Source: Roseateles sp. (GTDB taxonomy: Bacteria; Pseudomonadota; Gammaproteobacteria; Burkholderiales; Burkholderiaceae_C). From it: a DNA stretch of 55,114 nt. Made by a program: the position numbers and the translations under genes. The notes beneath the pieces are model-generated. The model ran no database searches and was not told where the DNA came from. It saw nothing but the letters and a program-made list of their open reading frames with translations. Of this stretch, positions 1 to 11,835 are shown piece by piece; positions within the stretch are counted from its first letter, which is position 1; each line of letters opens with the position of its first letter. The stretch is taken from assembly GCF_019237615.1 (NCBI RefSeq), contig NZ_JAFAGT010000101.1:1-55114 (forward strand). Reading direction: 5' to 3'.

Positions 1-769
1 GGCCACCACGAACGACCTTCCGGCTTGACGCGGCCTTCGACGCGTGCCAGCACGATCGCAATATTATCCCGACCGCCCATCTCATTGGCCGCATCGATCA
101 GCGCCTGTGCGGCCTGAGGCAGCCCAGGGTGGTTCTGAAGCAACTGCCGGATCGAGCTTTCTTCGAGCATGTCGGAGAGTCCATCCGAGCAGAACAGGTA
201 CACATCGCCCGGCTGCACCTCGTGGAGATGCTGCTCGAGCATGACCGTGTCTTCGACGCCGACGGCGCGCGTGACGAGGTTCTTGTTGCTGGAGTAGGCC
301 GCTTCCTCGGCCGTCAGCAGGCCGGCGTCGAGCTGTTCCTGCAGCAGCGAGTGGTCGCGCGTGAGCTGCACGAGCTGGCCGCCGCGCAGCCGGTAGGCGC
401 GCGAGTCGCCGACGTGGCCCAGCAGCAGGCCCTCTTCGCGAAACACGCCCAGCACCAGCGTCGTGCCCATGCCGGCGTAGCGCGGGTTGGTGTTGGCGGC
501 GTTGAAGATCGCGCGATTGGCGTTGTCGACGCAGATGTCCATGGCGCGCTTCACGTCGCCCGCGCTGGCCGAGACACCGGCATCCTTGAGCCAGCGGCCG
601 AGTTCGGCGCCGATGAAACTCGTGAGCATGTGGCTGGCGACCTCGCCGGCGTTGTAGCCGCCCATGCCGTCGGCCAGGACAGCGAGGCCGACCGATTCGT
701 CCACGGTCACCGCATCCTCGTTGTTGTCGCGTGCGCGACCGACGTCGGTGGCGTGAAAGATCTCCAGGC

Positions 770-773
<4 letters not shown>
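1..773 (-). CDS. PP2C-family Ser/Thr protein phosphatase (3' end off window)
   Basis: Cytosolic metal-dependent phosphatase, expected to reverse the phosphorylation made by the kinase encoded just upstream. Translation from the ATG at 773 gives 257 residues before the window edge. It shows the PP2C metal-binding motifs in order: RARDNNED near residues 13-20, ADGMGG with Asp35, GHVGDSRAYRL in the middle, CSDGLSD, and GRDNIAIV near the visible end. Its start overlaps the kinase stop as ATGA (770-773), so the two are probably translationally coupled. The visible part is close to a full Stp1-like domain, so only a few C-terminal residues should be missing. The family call is firm; the substrates are unknown. 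Confidence 0.93.
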
Positions 774-1813
<1,040 letters not shown>

Positions 1814-1822
1814 GACGCAATC

Positions 1823-2518
1823 TTAGGGCCGACGCCGCGCTCGCCAACGGCCCACGATCAGCACGAGCGCCGCGCCGATCCCGCCGGCGAGCCCATCCAG
1901 CGGGGCAATGGCTTGTGTGTTGGGCGCATGTCGCCCCAGCCAGTCCTGCAGTCCGACGTCGTCGATGACCATATGGCCGGCCACCCAGCCGAGCAGCGCC
2001 GCGCCCAGCGTGACGATCAACGGCACGCGCTCCATCATGCGCAGCAGCAACGTGCTGCCGAAGACGATCAACGGGATCGACAGGCCGAGGCCGACGACGA
2101 GCAAGGGCGCCTGCATGGCGATGGGCGCGCTGGCGGCCGCGGCGGCGACGGCCAGCACGTTGTCCAGGCTCATGACGAGGTCGGCCAGCAGGATGGTGCG
2201 CATGGCGGCCCAGACCGACGCGCTCGCCGGCCGCGTCGCGCCGGCATCGTCGTCGTCGCGCAGCAACTGCACGCCGACCACGAGGAGCAGCGCGCCACCG
2301 CACAGCTTGAGCCAGGGCAGCCGCAGCAGGGCCACGGCGAACAGCGTCAGCAGCACGCGCAGCGCAATCGCCGCGAAGCTCCCGCCGATGACGGCGACGC
2401 GCTGTCGCCGCGGGTCGAGCTGCCGTGCCGCCAGTGCGATGACGACGGCGTTATCGCCCGACAGCAGCACATTGACCCAGATGATTTCGAGGACGGCGAT
2501 CCAGAACGTCGAATTCAT
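1823..2518 (-). CDS. TerC-family integral membrane protein
   Basis: A 231-residue membrane protein with six to seven hydrophobic segments. It carries the TerC-family acidic membrane motifs: LSGDNAVVIALAA near residues 19-31 and a second copy, LADLVMSLDNVLAVA, mid-protein. The family is linked to tellurite resistance and metal (Mn) export or redox-linked membrane functions. The ATG at 2518 is preferred over an upstream in-frame GTG at 2557 because hydrophobic family homology begins right after it and the longer start lies against the sucD terminator. It heads the probable operon with the kinase and phosphatase genes. The transported ion is inferred, not shown. Confidence 0.85.
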   Translation of the reverse strand: MNSTFWIAVLEIIWVNVLLSGDNAVVIALAARQLDPRRQRVAVIGGSFAAIALRVLLTLFAVALLRLPWLKLCGGALLLVVGVQLLRDDDDAGATRPASASVWAAMRTILLADLVMSLDNVLAVAAAAASAPIAMQAPLLVVGLGLSIPLIVFGSTLLLRMMERVPLIVTLGAALLGWVAGHMVIDDVGLQDWLGRHAPNTQAIAPLDGLAGGIGAALVLIVGRWRARRRP

Positions 2519-2564
2519 TTGCGGCCGAGTGTCGCCGCATTCGCCGGCCGCGGTCACTCAGTAA

Positions 2565-2600
2565 AAAAGCCGCCGGCTGCGCGGGCAGCGGGCGGCTTTT
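2565..2600 (-). terminator. Intrinsic terminator after sucD
   Basis: An inverted repeat pairs AAAAGCCGCC with GGCGGCTTTT, with an inner GCTGC/GCAGC stem around a GCGG loop. On the minus strand it ends in a run of T. It sits just past the sucD stop and before terC, so it should end the DUF2889-sucC-sucD transcript. T runs on both sides mean it could work in both directions. Confidence 0.85.
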
Positions 2601-2627
2601 GCCGGGGTGAGCGGGCTTAGGACGTGC

Positions 2628-3521
2628 TCAGAGCAGTGCCTTCAGCAGGCGGCCCATTTCCGACGGGTTGCGCGTGACCTTGAAGCCGCACTCTTCCATG
2701 ATGGCGAGCTTGGCATCGGCCGTGTCGGCGCCGCCGGAGATTAGCGCGCCGGCGTGGCCCATGCGCTTGCCCGGAGGGGCGGTGACGCCCGCGATGAAGC
2801 CGACGATCGGCTTCTTCATGTTGGCCTTGCACCAGCGCGCGGCTTCCGCCTCGTCCGGGCCTCCGATCTCGCCGATCATGATGACGGCGTCGGTGTCCGG
2901 ATCGTCGTTGAAGGCCTTCATCACGTCGATGTGCTTGAGGCCGTTGATCGGGTCGCCACCGATGCCGACAGCCGACGACTGGCCGAGGCCGATCTCGGTC
3001 AGCTGGGCCACGGCTTCATACGTCAGCGTGCCCGAGCGCGAGACCACGCCGATGCGGCCCTTGCGGTGGATGTGGCCGGGCATGATGCCGATCTTGATCT
3101 CTTCAGGCGTGATCAGGCCGGGGCAGTTCGGGCCCAGCAGCAGCGTCTTCTTGCCGCCGGCCAGTTCCTTGGCCTTCATCTTGTTGCGCACTTCGAGCAT
3201 GTCGCGGACGGGGATGCCTTCGGTGATGCAGATCGCCAGGTCCAGATCGGCCTCGACGGCTTCCCAGATCGCGGCAGCGGCGCCCGCGGGCGGCACGTAG
3301 ATCACCGAGACGGTGGCGCCGGTCTGCGAGGCGGCTTCCTTGACGGTGCCGTAGATGGGAATGTCGGAAAACTTCTCGCCGGCCTTCTTCGGGTTCACGC
3401 CGGCAACGAACGCGTTCTTGCCGTTGGCGTAGGCCTGGCAGCCCAGGGTGTGGAACTGACCGGTCTTGCCCGTGATGCCCTGGGTGATGACCTTGGTGTC
3501 CTTGTTGATGTAGATGCTCAT
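2628..3521 (-). CDS. sucD: Succinyl-CoA ligase [ADP-forming] alpha subunit
   Basis: A 297-residue subunit of the TCA-cycle enzyme that converts succinyl-CoA to succinate with substrate-level ATP (or GTP) formation. The N-terminal CoA-binding domain has the GITGKTGQFHT segment near residue 15. The ligase domain has VVSRSGTLTYE and, near residue 250, GHAGALISGGADTADAK, which holds the phosphohistidine. Length matches the usual 285-300. It follows sucC by 29 bases in the same operon and is followed by a strong terminator. Confidence 0.98.
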   Translation of the reverse strand: MSIYINKDTKVITQGITGKTGQFHTLGCQAYANGKNAFVAGVNPKKAGEKFSDIPIYGTVKEAASQTGATVSVIYVPPAGAAAAIWEAVEADLDLAICITEGIPVRDMLEVRNKMKAKELAGGKKTLLLGPNCPGLITPEEIKIGIMPGHIHRKGRIGVVSRSGTLTYEAVAQLTEIGLGQSSAVGIGGDPINGLKHIDVMKAFNDDPDTDAVIMIGEIGGPDEAEAARWCKANMKKPIVGFIAGVTAPPGKRMGHAGALISGGADTADAKLAIMEECGFKVTRNPSEMGRLLKALL

Positions 3522-3550
3522 GTCGTATTCCTTGGCTTAGCGGGCAGCGA

Positions 3551-4711
<1,161 letters not shown>

Positions 4712-4736
4712 GGCTGGGTCTCTCGGGTCGGGGAAG

Positions 4737-5312
4737 TCAGGAGGCGGTTACGGCGGCATCTGGAGTGGCCAGGTGCCAGCGGGGGTAGAACTTGGCCACG
4801 GTGGCGCCGTCGCGGCGCAACGCATGGCAGCGGTCGAGCTGGAAGGGCGGGTTGCCGGAGGCGTCGCCCTCGCGTGTATCGATGACGGAGCCGGCCAGGG
4901 CCTGGATGACGGCCGTCGGCAGCACCTGGCAGAGCTCGGTCAAGTGTGTGCAGCCGCGCGTGGCGGCCAGGCGTTCCTGGACGGCTCGGCGGAAGCCCTT
5001 CATCAGGTTCAGGCCGACAAGGCGGGCATAGGCGTCGCCATGCTCGTCGCAGGCGCCCGGATAAGGCATCCACAGCGTCTCGGACGTGGCCGCGGTGATG
5101 GTCAGCGCCGCGTCCACGGTCAGGTACAGGCGCATGTCGTGGATGGGGTCGCCGGCCTTGCGCGGCGCGCCGGCCAGCGGCACGTCGTGCGACTTGGTGT
5201 CGGTCAGGCTGGCTTCCACATCGAACAGGCCGTCATCGCGCGCGAAAACCTGCACATCGAAGGCGCGGCGGTGCAGTGGGCGGCGCGTGACGGACGGGTT
5301 GACGGCGGGCAT
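4737..5312 (-). CDS. DUF2889 domain protein
   Basis: A 191-residue protein of the DUF2889 family, of unknown function. Visible features are an N-terminal [23 protein letters not shown] strand-rich section (first half quoted only as landmark), the DTKSHDVPL segment, [10 protein letters not shown], and a central GCTHLTELC motif holding closely spaced Cys/His residues. No signal peptide or membrane segment is seen. In Burkholderiales this gene commonly sits between recX and sucC, exactly as here. It could be the first gene of the sucCD transcript. No function should be assumed. Confidence 0.85.
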   Translation of the reverse strand: MPAVNPSVTRRPLHRRAFDVQVFARDDGLFDVEASLTDTKSHDVPLAGAPRKAGDPIHDMRLYLTVDAALTITAATSETLWMPYPGACDEHGDAYARLVGLNLMKGFRRAVQERLAATRGCTHLTELCQVLPTAVIQALAGSVIDTREGDASGNPPFQLDRCHALRRDGATVAKFYPRWHLATPDAAVTAS

Positions 5313-5486
5313 GAGACGGGATTAGCGGATCAACCCGGCCTGTGCCGGGACGGGGTCAGACCGGCTTTTGCAGCGCTCAGCCGACATGGGCAAAAGGCTT
5401 GTAACCGGGTGAACCCTCGTTTTGGGGCAGCCGGCAATGTAGCACGGAGGGTGAAAACTCCCCTTCCGCAGTCGGTCAAGCGTCCC

Positions 5487-5990
5487 TCAGGGGCGCAGCA
5501 AACGGCGCACCAACTCGGGGGAAAACCCCCGGGCCAGCAGGAAGCGGGTCTGGCGCGCCTGTTCGGCCGCGTCGCGTGCCGGTTCCGGGCCGAAGCGCTT
5601 GAGCCAGACCTCGCGGGCCCGCTCCAGCTCGGTCGCACGCAGCGCGGCCTGCTGCTCGGCGTCCAGCTTCAGCCCGTGCTGGGCGAGTTCCTGCTGGATG
5701 CGCTGGGCGCCGAAGCGGCCGGCGCGGACATGCAGGCGCGACTCGACGAAGCGGGTTTCGTCGAGGTAGCCCTCGGCAGCGAGGGCATCGAGCAGCGCGT
5801 CGACGGCGTTCTCGCCGGCTTGGTCGGCGTCCTGGGCCGCCTCCTCGTCCGTGCCGGCATCGGCCGCTGCCGCGGCACGCGAGCGGCGCGCAATGCCCAG
5901 CAGCTTGCGCCGGAGTTCGAGCCGGCTGTGCTCGCGCTGGGCCAGCAGGCCGATGGCCCGGGCCTTCAGCGACAGGGGTGCACGCGCCAT
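5487..5990 (-). CDS. recX: Regulatory protein RecX
   Basis: A 167-residue RecA-modulating protein. Three-helix RecX repeats are visible: KARAIGLLAQREHSRLELRRKL at the N-terminus, LAAEGYLDETRFVES in the middle with HVRAGRFGAQRIQQELAQHG after it, and LLARGFSPELVRRLL at the C-terminus. An Ala/Asp/Glu-rich insert near residues 37-60 makes it slightly longer than the E. coli protein. It starts 59 bases after the recA stop on the same strand, the standard arrangement, and should share the LexA-controlled recA promoter. Confidence 0.93.
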   Translation of the reverse strand: MARAPLSLKARAIGLLAQREHSRLELRRKLLGIARRSRAAAAADAGTDEEAAQDADQAGENAVDALLDALAAEGYLDETRFVESRLHVRAGRFGAQRIQQELAQHGLKLDAEQQAALRATELERAREVWLKRFGPEPARDAAEQARQTRFLLARGFSPELVRRLLRP

Positions 5991-6049
5991 GGCGAACCTT
6001 CAGCCGGGTTGGATGGCCTGGCGGGGCCCGGGCCCCGCAATCGCGGCGC

Positions 6050-7099
6050 TCACGCCTTGTCGGACGCGCCTTCGGTTTCGCCCAGAGGCGCGACGCCAAC
6101 CGCAGCGCGGATCTTGTTCTCGATCTCGCGGGCCACATCGACGTTCTCGCGCAGGAACTCGCGGGCGTTGTCCTTGCCCTGGCCGATCTTCTCGCCCTGA
6201 TAGGCATACCAGGAGCCGGACTTCTCGACGATCTTGTGGACGACGCCCATGTCGACGATCTCGCCCTCGCGGCTGATGCCTTCGCCGTAGAGGATGTCGA
6301 ACTCGGCGGTCTTGAACGGCGGGCTGACCTTGTTCTTGACGACCTTGACCTTGGTCTCGGAGCCGATGACTTCCTCGCCCTTCTTGATGGAGCCGATGCG
6401 GCGGATGTCCAGGCGCACGGAGGCGTAGAACTTCAGCGCATTGCCGCCGGTGGTCGTCTCGGGCGAACCGAACATGACGCCGATCTTCATGCGGATCTGG
6501 TTGATGAAGATGACCGTGCAGTTGGTCTTCTTGATCGTCGCGGTCAGCTTGCGCAGCGCCTGGCTCATCCGGCGGGCCTGCAGGCCGGGCAGGCTGTCGC
6601 CCATCTCGCCTTCGATTTCGGCCTTGGGCGTCAGCGCGGCGACCGAGTCGATGACGATGAGGTCCACCGAGCCGGAGCGCACCAGCGCGTCGACGATCTC
6701 GAGGGCCTGCTCGCCGGTGTCGGGCTGGCTGATCAGCAGGTCGCTCAGGTTGACGCCCAGCTTCTGCGCGTACTGCACGTCCAGCGCATGCTCGGCGTCG
6801 ATGAAGGCGCAGGTGCCGGCGAGCTTCTGCATCTCGGCGATGACCTGCAGCGTCAGCGTCGTCTTGCCCGACGACTCGGGGCCGTAGATCTCGACGACGC
6901 GGCCGCGCGGCAGGCCGCCGACGCCCAAGGCGATGTCCAGGCCCAGCGAGCCGGTGGAGACGACCTGGATGTCTTCCAGCGCCTCGCCCTCGCCGAGCCG
7001 CATGATGGAGCCCTTGCCGAACTGCTTTTCGATCTGGGCGAGGGCGGCCTGCAAGGCCTTGGCTTTTTCGGTGTTCAGGGCTTTGACCGGGGCGTCCAT
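6050..7099 (-). CDS. recA: Recombinase RecA
   Basis: A 349-residue DNA strand-exchange ATPase and LexA co-protease, central to recombination and the SOS response. Walker A GPESSGKT is at residues 73-80, followed by the family motifs [29 protein letters not shown] and [13 protein letters not shown]. The ATG at 7099 is chosen because it is preceded by GGAGAG at good spacing and gives the conserved start; an in-frame codon at 7135 would add 12 unlikely residues. A LexA box lies 38 bases upstream. recX follows. Confidence 0.98.
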   Translation of the reverse strand: MDAPVKALNTEKAKALQAALAQIEKQFGKGSIMRLGEGEALEDIQVVSTGSLGLDIALGVGGLPRGRVVEIYGPESSGKTTLTLQVIAEMQKLAGTCAFIDAEHALDVQYAQKLGVNLSDLLISQPDTGEQALEIVDALVRSGSVDLIVIDSVAALTPKAEIEGEMGDSLPGLQARRMSQALRKLTATIKKTNCTVIFINQIRMKIGVMFGSPETTTGGNALKFYASVRLDIRRIGSIKKGEEVIGSETKVKVVKNKVSPPFKTAEFDILYGEGISREGEIVDMGVVHKIVEKSGSWYAYQGEKIGQGKDNAREFLRENVDVAREIENKIRAAVGVAPLGETEGASDKA

Positions 7100-7123
7100 G
7101 GGGCTCTCCAATTGAATGCTCGA

Positions 7124-7152
7124 ATTATGGAGCAATCTGTATGTTTGTACAG
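7124..7152 (-). promoter_or_regulatory. SOS-regulated recA promoter with LexA box
   Basis: A 16-base perfect LexA-type palindrome half-pair, ctgtatgtttgtacag, is at 7137-7152 (CTGT-N8-ACAG). On the minus strand a CATAAT -10 element sits at 7129-7124. Seventeen bases upstream of it, CTGTAC at 7152-7147 occupies the -35 position inside the LexA box. Bound LexA would therefore cover the -35 region, as in classical recA promoters. The box is seen directly; the promoter elements are inferred. Confidence 0.88.
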
Positions 7153-7250
7153 TAGTTCGTCCGATGCCTTGAGGATGGCTTCTTCGGGATGCGGACGGGC
7201 CTCATGCTAGGTCGGAGGTGGCTCATGGCGTGAGCCATGCGCGATCGTCC

Positions 7251-8330
7251 TCAGCCCATCCACAGCGCGTGCTGCGTCGCAGTATGGAAGTCGCGCCAGA
7301 CGCGGTTCAGCTCGCTGCGCGGATCGGCGGCCAGCAGCCCGCAGGCGGGGTAGGCGGCCGCGAACAGCTCGCGCGTCGTGCGGGCCAGCCGGAACGACTC
7401 CGCCTCCAGCGGGCCCGCGGCGCCGGCCTCCAAGGGCTGGCCTGCGTCCAGCCGCCGCCAGGCGTCGTCGAGCGCGGCGTAGAACGCCGTGCGGGCCTGG
7501 GTCAGCGCCTGGTGCTGAGCCTGGACGCCGGCGAGAACAGCGCCGCCGGCATCGCCGCGCCGGGTCGTCCGGGCCTGGACCACGGGCTCGGCCAGCGCCA
7601 TGAAATGCCGCGCCAGCCCGAGCAGGTTGGCCGCCAGCGTTGCCAGCGCGAGGGCGCGGAACGGGAAGCGGTACAGCGGGCCGGGCGCCGTCGCTCGTGC
7701 CGGATCGATGTCGAAGGCCTGGGCGTCGGCCGCCCACGCGCTGTCGATTCCGAAGGCATGCGAGGCGCTCGCGCGCAACCCGATGCTGTGCCAGCTGGGC
7801 TGCCACTGCACGTCACGGGCCGGCACGACGAAGGCCCGCACCCGCGGCTGCCCCAGGGCATCCAGCAGCGGCCGGCCCTGCTCGCGCAGCCGGGCGTTGA
7901 ACGTGAAATGGCTGGCCTGCGGCGCGCCGGTGGCATGGCCCCAGTGGCCGCTGATGCGCCAGCCGTCGCCGTCGCGGTCGGCCCAGCCGCCGGCGGCACC
8001 GCTGCCGGCCAGGCAGACACGCGGGGCCGCGAGGATGTCGCGCGCCAGCTCCGGCGGCAGGAAGCCGGCGAACCAGCCGGCACCGGCGCACAGCGTCAGG
8101 AACCAGCCGCAGCTGCCGTCGGCGGCCGCCACGGCCTCCTCCAGCCGGACGACGGCGGGCAGCGGCCATTCGCCGCCGCCGACCGCGCGCGGTGCCAGCA
8201 GGGTCAGCCAGCCTTCGCGATGCAGCAGGTCGAGCTGCCCGGGCTGCAGCCCGCCAAGTTCGTCGGCGCGGGCCGCGGCTTCGGCCAGCGGGGCGAGGGC
8301 GGCGGCGCCGGGGAGGGGGAAGTCGGGCAT
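7251..8330 (-). CDS. Acyl-CoA dehydrogenase-like flavoprotein
   Basis: A 359-residue protein related to acyl-CoA dehydrogenases. It keeps the N-terminal helical domain (LLHREGWLTLLAPRAVGGG, then LEEAVAAADGSCGWFLTLCAG) and a middle beta domain (RISGHWGHATGAP). The C-terminal helical domain is divergent, and the usual catalytic Glu motif is not recognisable. This resembles the hydroxylase/oxidase branch of the superfamily more than beta-oxidation enzymes. The ATG at 8330 is favoured over 8360 because homology begins with MPDFPLPG. It is transcribed away from the neighbouring two-component genes. Substrate unknown. Confidence 0.7.
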   Translation of the reverse strand: MPDFPLPGAAALAPLAEAAARADELGGLQPGQLDLLHREGWLTLLAPRAVGGGEWPLPAVVRLEEAVAAADGSCGWFLTLCAGAGWFAGFLPPELARDILAAPRVCLAGSGAAGGWADRDGDGWRISGHWGHATGAPQASHFTFNARLREQGRPLLDALGQPRVRAFVVPARDVQWQPSWHSIGLRASASHAFGIDSAWAADAQAFDIDPARATAPGPLYRFPFRALALATLAANLLGLARHFMALAEPVVQARTTRRGDAGGAVLAGVQAQHQALTQARTAFYAALDDAWRRLDAGQPLEAGAAGPLEAESFRLARTTRELFAAAYPACGLLAADPRSELNRVWRDFHTATQHALWMG

Positions 8331-8421
8331 GGCGGAGGGCAGACAGCGGCGGCGCGGCATTGTGGCCGTCCGCGGCAGGAGGCGCCGCGTTCCGGCCTAA
8401 CATCGGCTCAGGAGACAAAAC

Positions 8422-9093
8422 ATGCGCATTCTGATTGCCGAAGACGATCAAGTGCTGGCCGACGGGCTGCTGCGGGCGCTGCGCGCCTCGGGCTACGCGG
8501 TGGACCGCGTGGCCACGGGCAGCGAGGCCGACACGGCGTTGGCGACGCACGAGTTCGACCTGGTCATCCTCGACCTGGGACTGCCGCGCCTGCACGGGCT
8601 GGAGGTGCTGCGCAAGCTGCGCGCGCGCGGCTCGACGATGCCGGTGCTGATCCTGACGGCGGCCGACAGCGTGGAGCAGCGCGTCAAGGGGCTGGACCTG
8701 GGTGCCGACGACTACATGGCCAAGCCGTTCTCGCTGCAGGAGCTGGAGGCGCGCGTGCGCGCGCTGACGCGGCGCGGCCTGGGCACGGCCAGCAGCATCA
8801 TCAAGCATGGGCCGCTGAGCTTCGACGCGACCGGCCGCGTGGCCTATATCAACGAGCAGATGCTGGAGCTGTCGGCGCGCGAGCTGTCGCTGCTGGAGGT
8901 GCTGCTGCAGCGCGCCGGCCGCCTGGTCAGCAAGGACCAGCTCGTCGAGCGCCTGTGCGAATGGGGCGAAGAGGTCTCGAACAACGCCATCGAGGTCTAC
9001 ATCCACCGGCTGCGCAAGAAGATCGAGCAGGGGCCCATCCGAATCGCAACGGTGCGCGGCCTCGGCTACTGCCTCGAGAAGATCGCCTCATGA
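8422..9093 (+). CDS. OmpR-family response regulator
   Basis: A 223-residue two-component regulator. The receiver domain has the acidic pair Glu7-Asp8-Asp9, phospho-acceptor Asp51 in VILDLGLPR, Thr/Ala79-80 and Lys101 in YMAKPF. The C-terminal winged helix ends with IEVYIHRLRKKI and TVRGLGYCL. It is closest in look to the QseB/TctD group. The paired sensor kinase begins 89 bases downstream. The signal is not evident; the TctDE relatives respond to tricarboxylates. Confidence 0.95.
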   Translation: MRILIAEDDQVLADGLLRALRASGYAVDRVATGSEADTALATHEFDLVILDLGLPRLHGLEVLRKLRARGSTMPVLILTAADSVEQRVKGLDLGADDYMAKPFSLQELEARVRALTRRGLGTASSIIKHGPLSFDATGRVAYINEQMLELSARELSLLEVLLQRAGRLVSKDQLVERLCEWGEEVSNNAIEVYIHRLRKKIEQGPIRIATVRGLGYCLEKIAS

Positions 9094-9182
9094 TGAGGCG
9101 CTTTGCTGGCCGGGGACGGCCGTCGCCCCTCCGCGAGGGTCGGGCCCGGCCTGGGAGCGGCCCGGCGCCGCGGCCGGCGTAG

Positions 9183-10703
9183 ATGCCCACCCGGGACGGC
9201 GCCAGCCCGCAGCAGGGCTCGCTGTTCGGCGAGATCCTCGACTGGATGCTCGCCCCGCTGCTGCTGATCTGGCCGATCAGCGTCGCGCTGACCTGGCTGG
9301 TGGCGCAGGGCATCGCCAGCCGCCCCTATGACCGCGAGCTGGGCGAGATGGCGCGCAGCCTGGGGCAGCAGGTGGCGGCCGCGGCGCCGGCAAACACCGG
9401 CAAGGGCAAGGATCGCTACGCGCTTGCGCCCGAGGCAGCAGCGCTGCTGCGGGCCGACGCGTCGGACACGGTCTTCTATCAGGTGCTGGGCCTGCGCGGC
9501 GAGCTGCTCAGCGGCGATGCGACGCTGCCCGTGCCCGCCGAGGAAGCGTCCATCGTGCCCTGGGAGCTGCAATTCCGCGACGACGAGGTGGGGTCGGATG
9601 CGGTGCGCGTGGCCTACCTGTGGGTGGCGCCGGAAGGCCAGGCCGTGGGCGCCAAGACGATGCTGGTGCAGGTCGCCGAGACCATGGGCAAGCGGGCGCG
9701 GTTGACGAACGAGATCATCAAGGGCGTCATCCTGCCGCAGTTCGTCATCCTGCCGCTGGCGGTGCTGCTGGTGTGGCTGGCGCTGGCGCGTGGCATCTCG
9801 CCGCTCAACGAGCTGCAGCGGCGCATCCGTTCGCGCGAGAGCTCGGACCTGTCGCCCATCGACGAGCAGCGCGTGCCCGACGAGGTGGCGCCGCTGGTGC
9901 GCGCGATCAACGACCTGCTGGCGCGGCTGGATTCGTCCATGAGCCGGCAGAAGCACTTCCTCGCCGACGCCGCCCACCAGCTGAAGACGCCGCTGGCGGG
10001 CCTGCGCACCCAGGCCGAGCTGATCCAGCGCGAGATCGACGTGGGCCGCGCCTCGCCGGAGGAGCTGAAGCGCTCGCTGGCGCAGATCGCCCGCGCCAGC
10101 GAGCGGGCGGCGCACATGGTCAACCAGCTGCTCGCGATGGCGCGCGCAGAGGACGTCGAGCAGGCGCTGCGCCGTGAGCCCGTCAACCTGGCCGAGATCG
10201 CCATCGACACGGTGCGCGACTTCGTCCCGCGTGCGCTGGAGCGCCGCATCGACCTCGGCTACGACGGCGTCGTGCCGGACGACAGCCGGCTGTGCGTGCG
10301 CGGCCAGCCGGTGCTGCTGGGCGAGCTGATCCGCAACCTGGTCGACAACGCGCTGCTCTACACGCCGGCCGGCGGGCTGGTGACGGTGCGCGTCGTCGAG
10401 GACCCCTTCGGCCAGGTCGTCGTGCTGCAGGTCGAGGACAGTGGGCCGGGCATCGCGCCGGGCGAGCGCGAGAAGGTCTTCCAGCCCTTCTACCGCTCGC
10501 TGGGCAGCGGCGTCGAGGGCTCGGGCCTGGGTCTGGCCATCGTGAAGGAGATCGTGCAGCAGCACGAGGCCGAGATGGCGCTGGACGACGCCCGCGTGCG
10601 CCGGGCGGCGGGTGGTGAGTCGCCCGACGGGCAGGGGCCGGGGGCTCGCTTCACGATCCGCTTCCCGGCCCTGTCCCGGCTTAGGTCTTCACCACCTTCT
10701 TGA
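9183..10703 (+). CDS. TctE-like sensor histidine kinase
   Basis: A 506-residue inner-membrane kinase. The first membrane helix (residues about 24-44) belongs to a 2CSK_N-type N-terminal region, the second is at about 183-203, with a periplasmic sensor loop of about 135 residues between them. Next come a HAMP-like linker, the H-box FLADAAHQLKTPL with His265, the N-box NLVDNALLYTP, and G-boxes VEDSGPGIA and GSGLGLAIVKE. An in-frame stop directly precedes the ATG at 9183. The gene ends inside the 3' end of rodA (convergent overlap of 23 bases), so the last ten residues may be non-essential. Confidence 0.93.
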   Translation: MPTRDGASPQQGSLFGEILDWMLAPLLLIWPISVALTWLVAQGIASRPYDRELGEMARSLGQQVAAAAPANTGKGKDRYALAPEAAALLRADASDTVFYQVLGLRGELLSGDATLPVPAEEASIVPWELQFRDDEVGSDAVRVAYLWVAPEGQAVGAKTMLVQVAETMGKRARLTNEIIKGVILPQFVILPLAVLLVWLALARGISPLNELQRRIRSRESSDLSPIDEQRVPDEVAPLVRAINDLLARLDSSMSRQKHFLADAAHQLKTPLAGLRTQAELIQREIDVGRASPEELKRSLAQIARASERAAHMVNQLLAMARAEDVEQALRREPVNLAEIAIDTVRDFVPRALERRIDLGYDGVVPDDSRLCVRGQPVLLGELIRNLVDNALLYTPAGGLVTVRVVEDPFGQVVVLQVEDSGPGIAPGEREKVFQPFYRSLGSGVEGSGLGLAIVKEIVQQHEAEMALDDARVRRAAGGESPDGQGPGARFTIRFPALSRLRSSPPS

Positions 10704-11835
10704 CCCGCGCGATCGACAGCAGCAGGCCCAGCGACAGCCCCAGCGTCACCATCGCCGTGCCGCCGTAGCTGATGAAGGGCAGCGGCACGCCGACGACGGG
10801 CAGGATGCCACTGACCATGCCCATGTTGACGAAGACATAGGTGAAGAAGGACAGCGTCACCGCGCCGGCCATCAGGCGCGAGAACAGCGTCGGCGCGTCG
10901 GACGCGATCATCAGGCCGCGCAGGATCAGCGCCGTGAAGCCGACCAGCAGCGCGAGCGCGCCCATGAAGCCGAACTCTTCGCCGAAGGCCGCGAAGATGA
11001 AGTCGGTGGTGCGCTCGGGGATGAACTCCAGGTGGGTCTGGGTGCCCTGCATGAAGCCCTTGCCGGTCATGCCGCCCGAGCCGATGGCGATCTCGCCCTG
11101 GATGATGTGGAAGCCCTTGCCGAGCGGATCCTTGGACGGGTCCAGCAGCGTGCAGACGCGGTGCTTCTGGTACTCCTTCAGCACCGGCCAGGTCACGTCG
11201 GGATCGCAGATGCGGTCCTCGCTGAGCACGAGCGTCGTGATGCCTGCGGCGGCCAGCACGACGGCCGGCACGATGAGCTTCCACGGCAGGCCGGCGAAGA
11301 AGATCACGTACAGGCCCGCAGCCAGCACCAGCAGGCTGGTGCCCAGGTCAGGCTGCTTGGCGATCAGCAGGAAGGGCAGCAGCAGCAGCGCGAAGGCGGC
11401 GATGAAGTCCGGCCAGCGCAGCAACCCCTCGCGCTTCTGGAACCACCAGGCCAGCATCAGAGGCGTCGCGATCTTCAGCAGCTCGGACGGCTGGATCTGC
11501 GTGACGCCGACGTTGAGCCAGCGCGTCGCGCCCTTCTTCGTGATGCCGAACAGCGCTGTCGCGAGCAGCAGCGTCACGCCGAACACATAGAGCGGGATGG
11601 CCAGCGCCATCAGCCGCTGCGGCGGGATCTGCGCCACGATGAACATCAGGCCCAGGCCCAGCAGCATGTTGCGGCCATGGTCCATGAAGCGGGTGCCATG
11701 GTCGTAGCCGGCCGAGTACATGCACAGCAGCCCCCAGCCGCACAGCCACAGCACGGCCAGCAGCAGCGGGATGTCGAAGCCGCTGAGCCAGGGCCTGAGC
11801 CGCTGCCACAGCGGCGGGCGTTCGATGATGGTCAT
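10681..11835 (-). CDS. rodA: Rod-shape peptidoglycan polymerase RodA
   Basis: A 384-residue SEDS-family glycosyltransferase with about ten membrane helices that polymerises lipid II for the elongasome together with PBP2. SEDS landmarks are visible: QIQPSELLKIATPL, the conserved KQPDLGTSL, and the C-terminal GVPLPFISYGGTAMV. The ATG at 11835 overlaps the mrdA stop as ATGA, so translation is coupled. A longer frame running upstream to 14037 is only chance open frame across mrdA. It is the last gene of the mre-mrd operon. Confidence 0.97.
   Translation of the reverse strand: MTIIERPPLWQRLRPWLSGFDIPLLLAVLWLCGWGLLCMYSAGYDHGTRFMDHGRNMLLGLGLMFIVAQIPPQRLMALAIPLYVFGVTLLLATALFGITKKGATRWLNVGVTQIQPSELLKIATPLMLAWWFQKREGLLRWPDFIAAFALLLLPFLLIAKQPDLGTSLLVLAAGLYVIFFAGLPWKLIVPAVVLAAAGITTLVLSEDRICDPDVTWPVLKEYQKHRVCTLLDPSKDPLGKGFHIIQGEIAIGSGGMTGKGFMQGTQTHLEFIPERTTDFIFAAFGEEFGFMGALALLVGFTALILRGLMIASDAPTLFSRLMAGAVTLSFFTYVFVNMGMVSGILPVVGVPLPFISYGGTAMVTLGLSLGLLLSIARVKKVVKT

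Noticed and set aside
7219-7235. GGCTCA/TGAGCC stem after the acyl-CoA-dehydrogenase-like gene as a terminator
   Set aside because: Only six base pairs and no T run on the transcribed strand.
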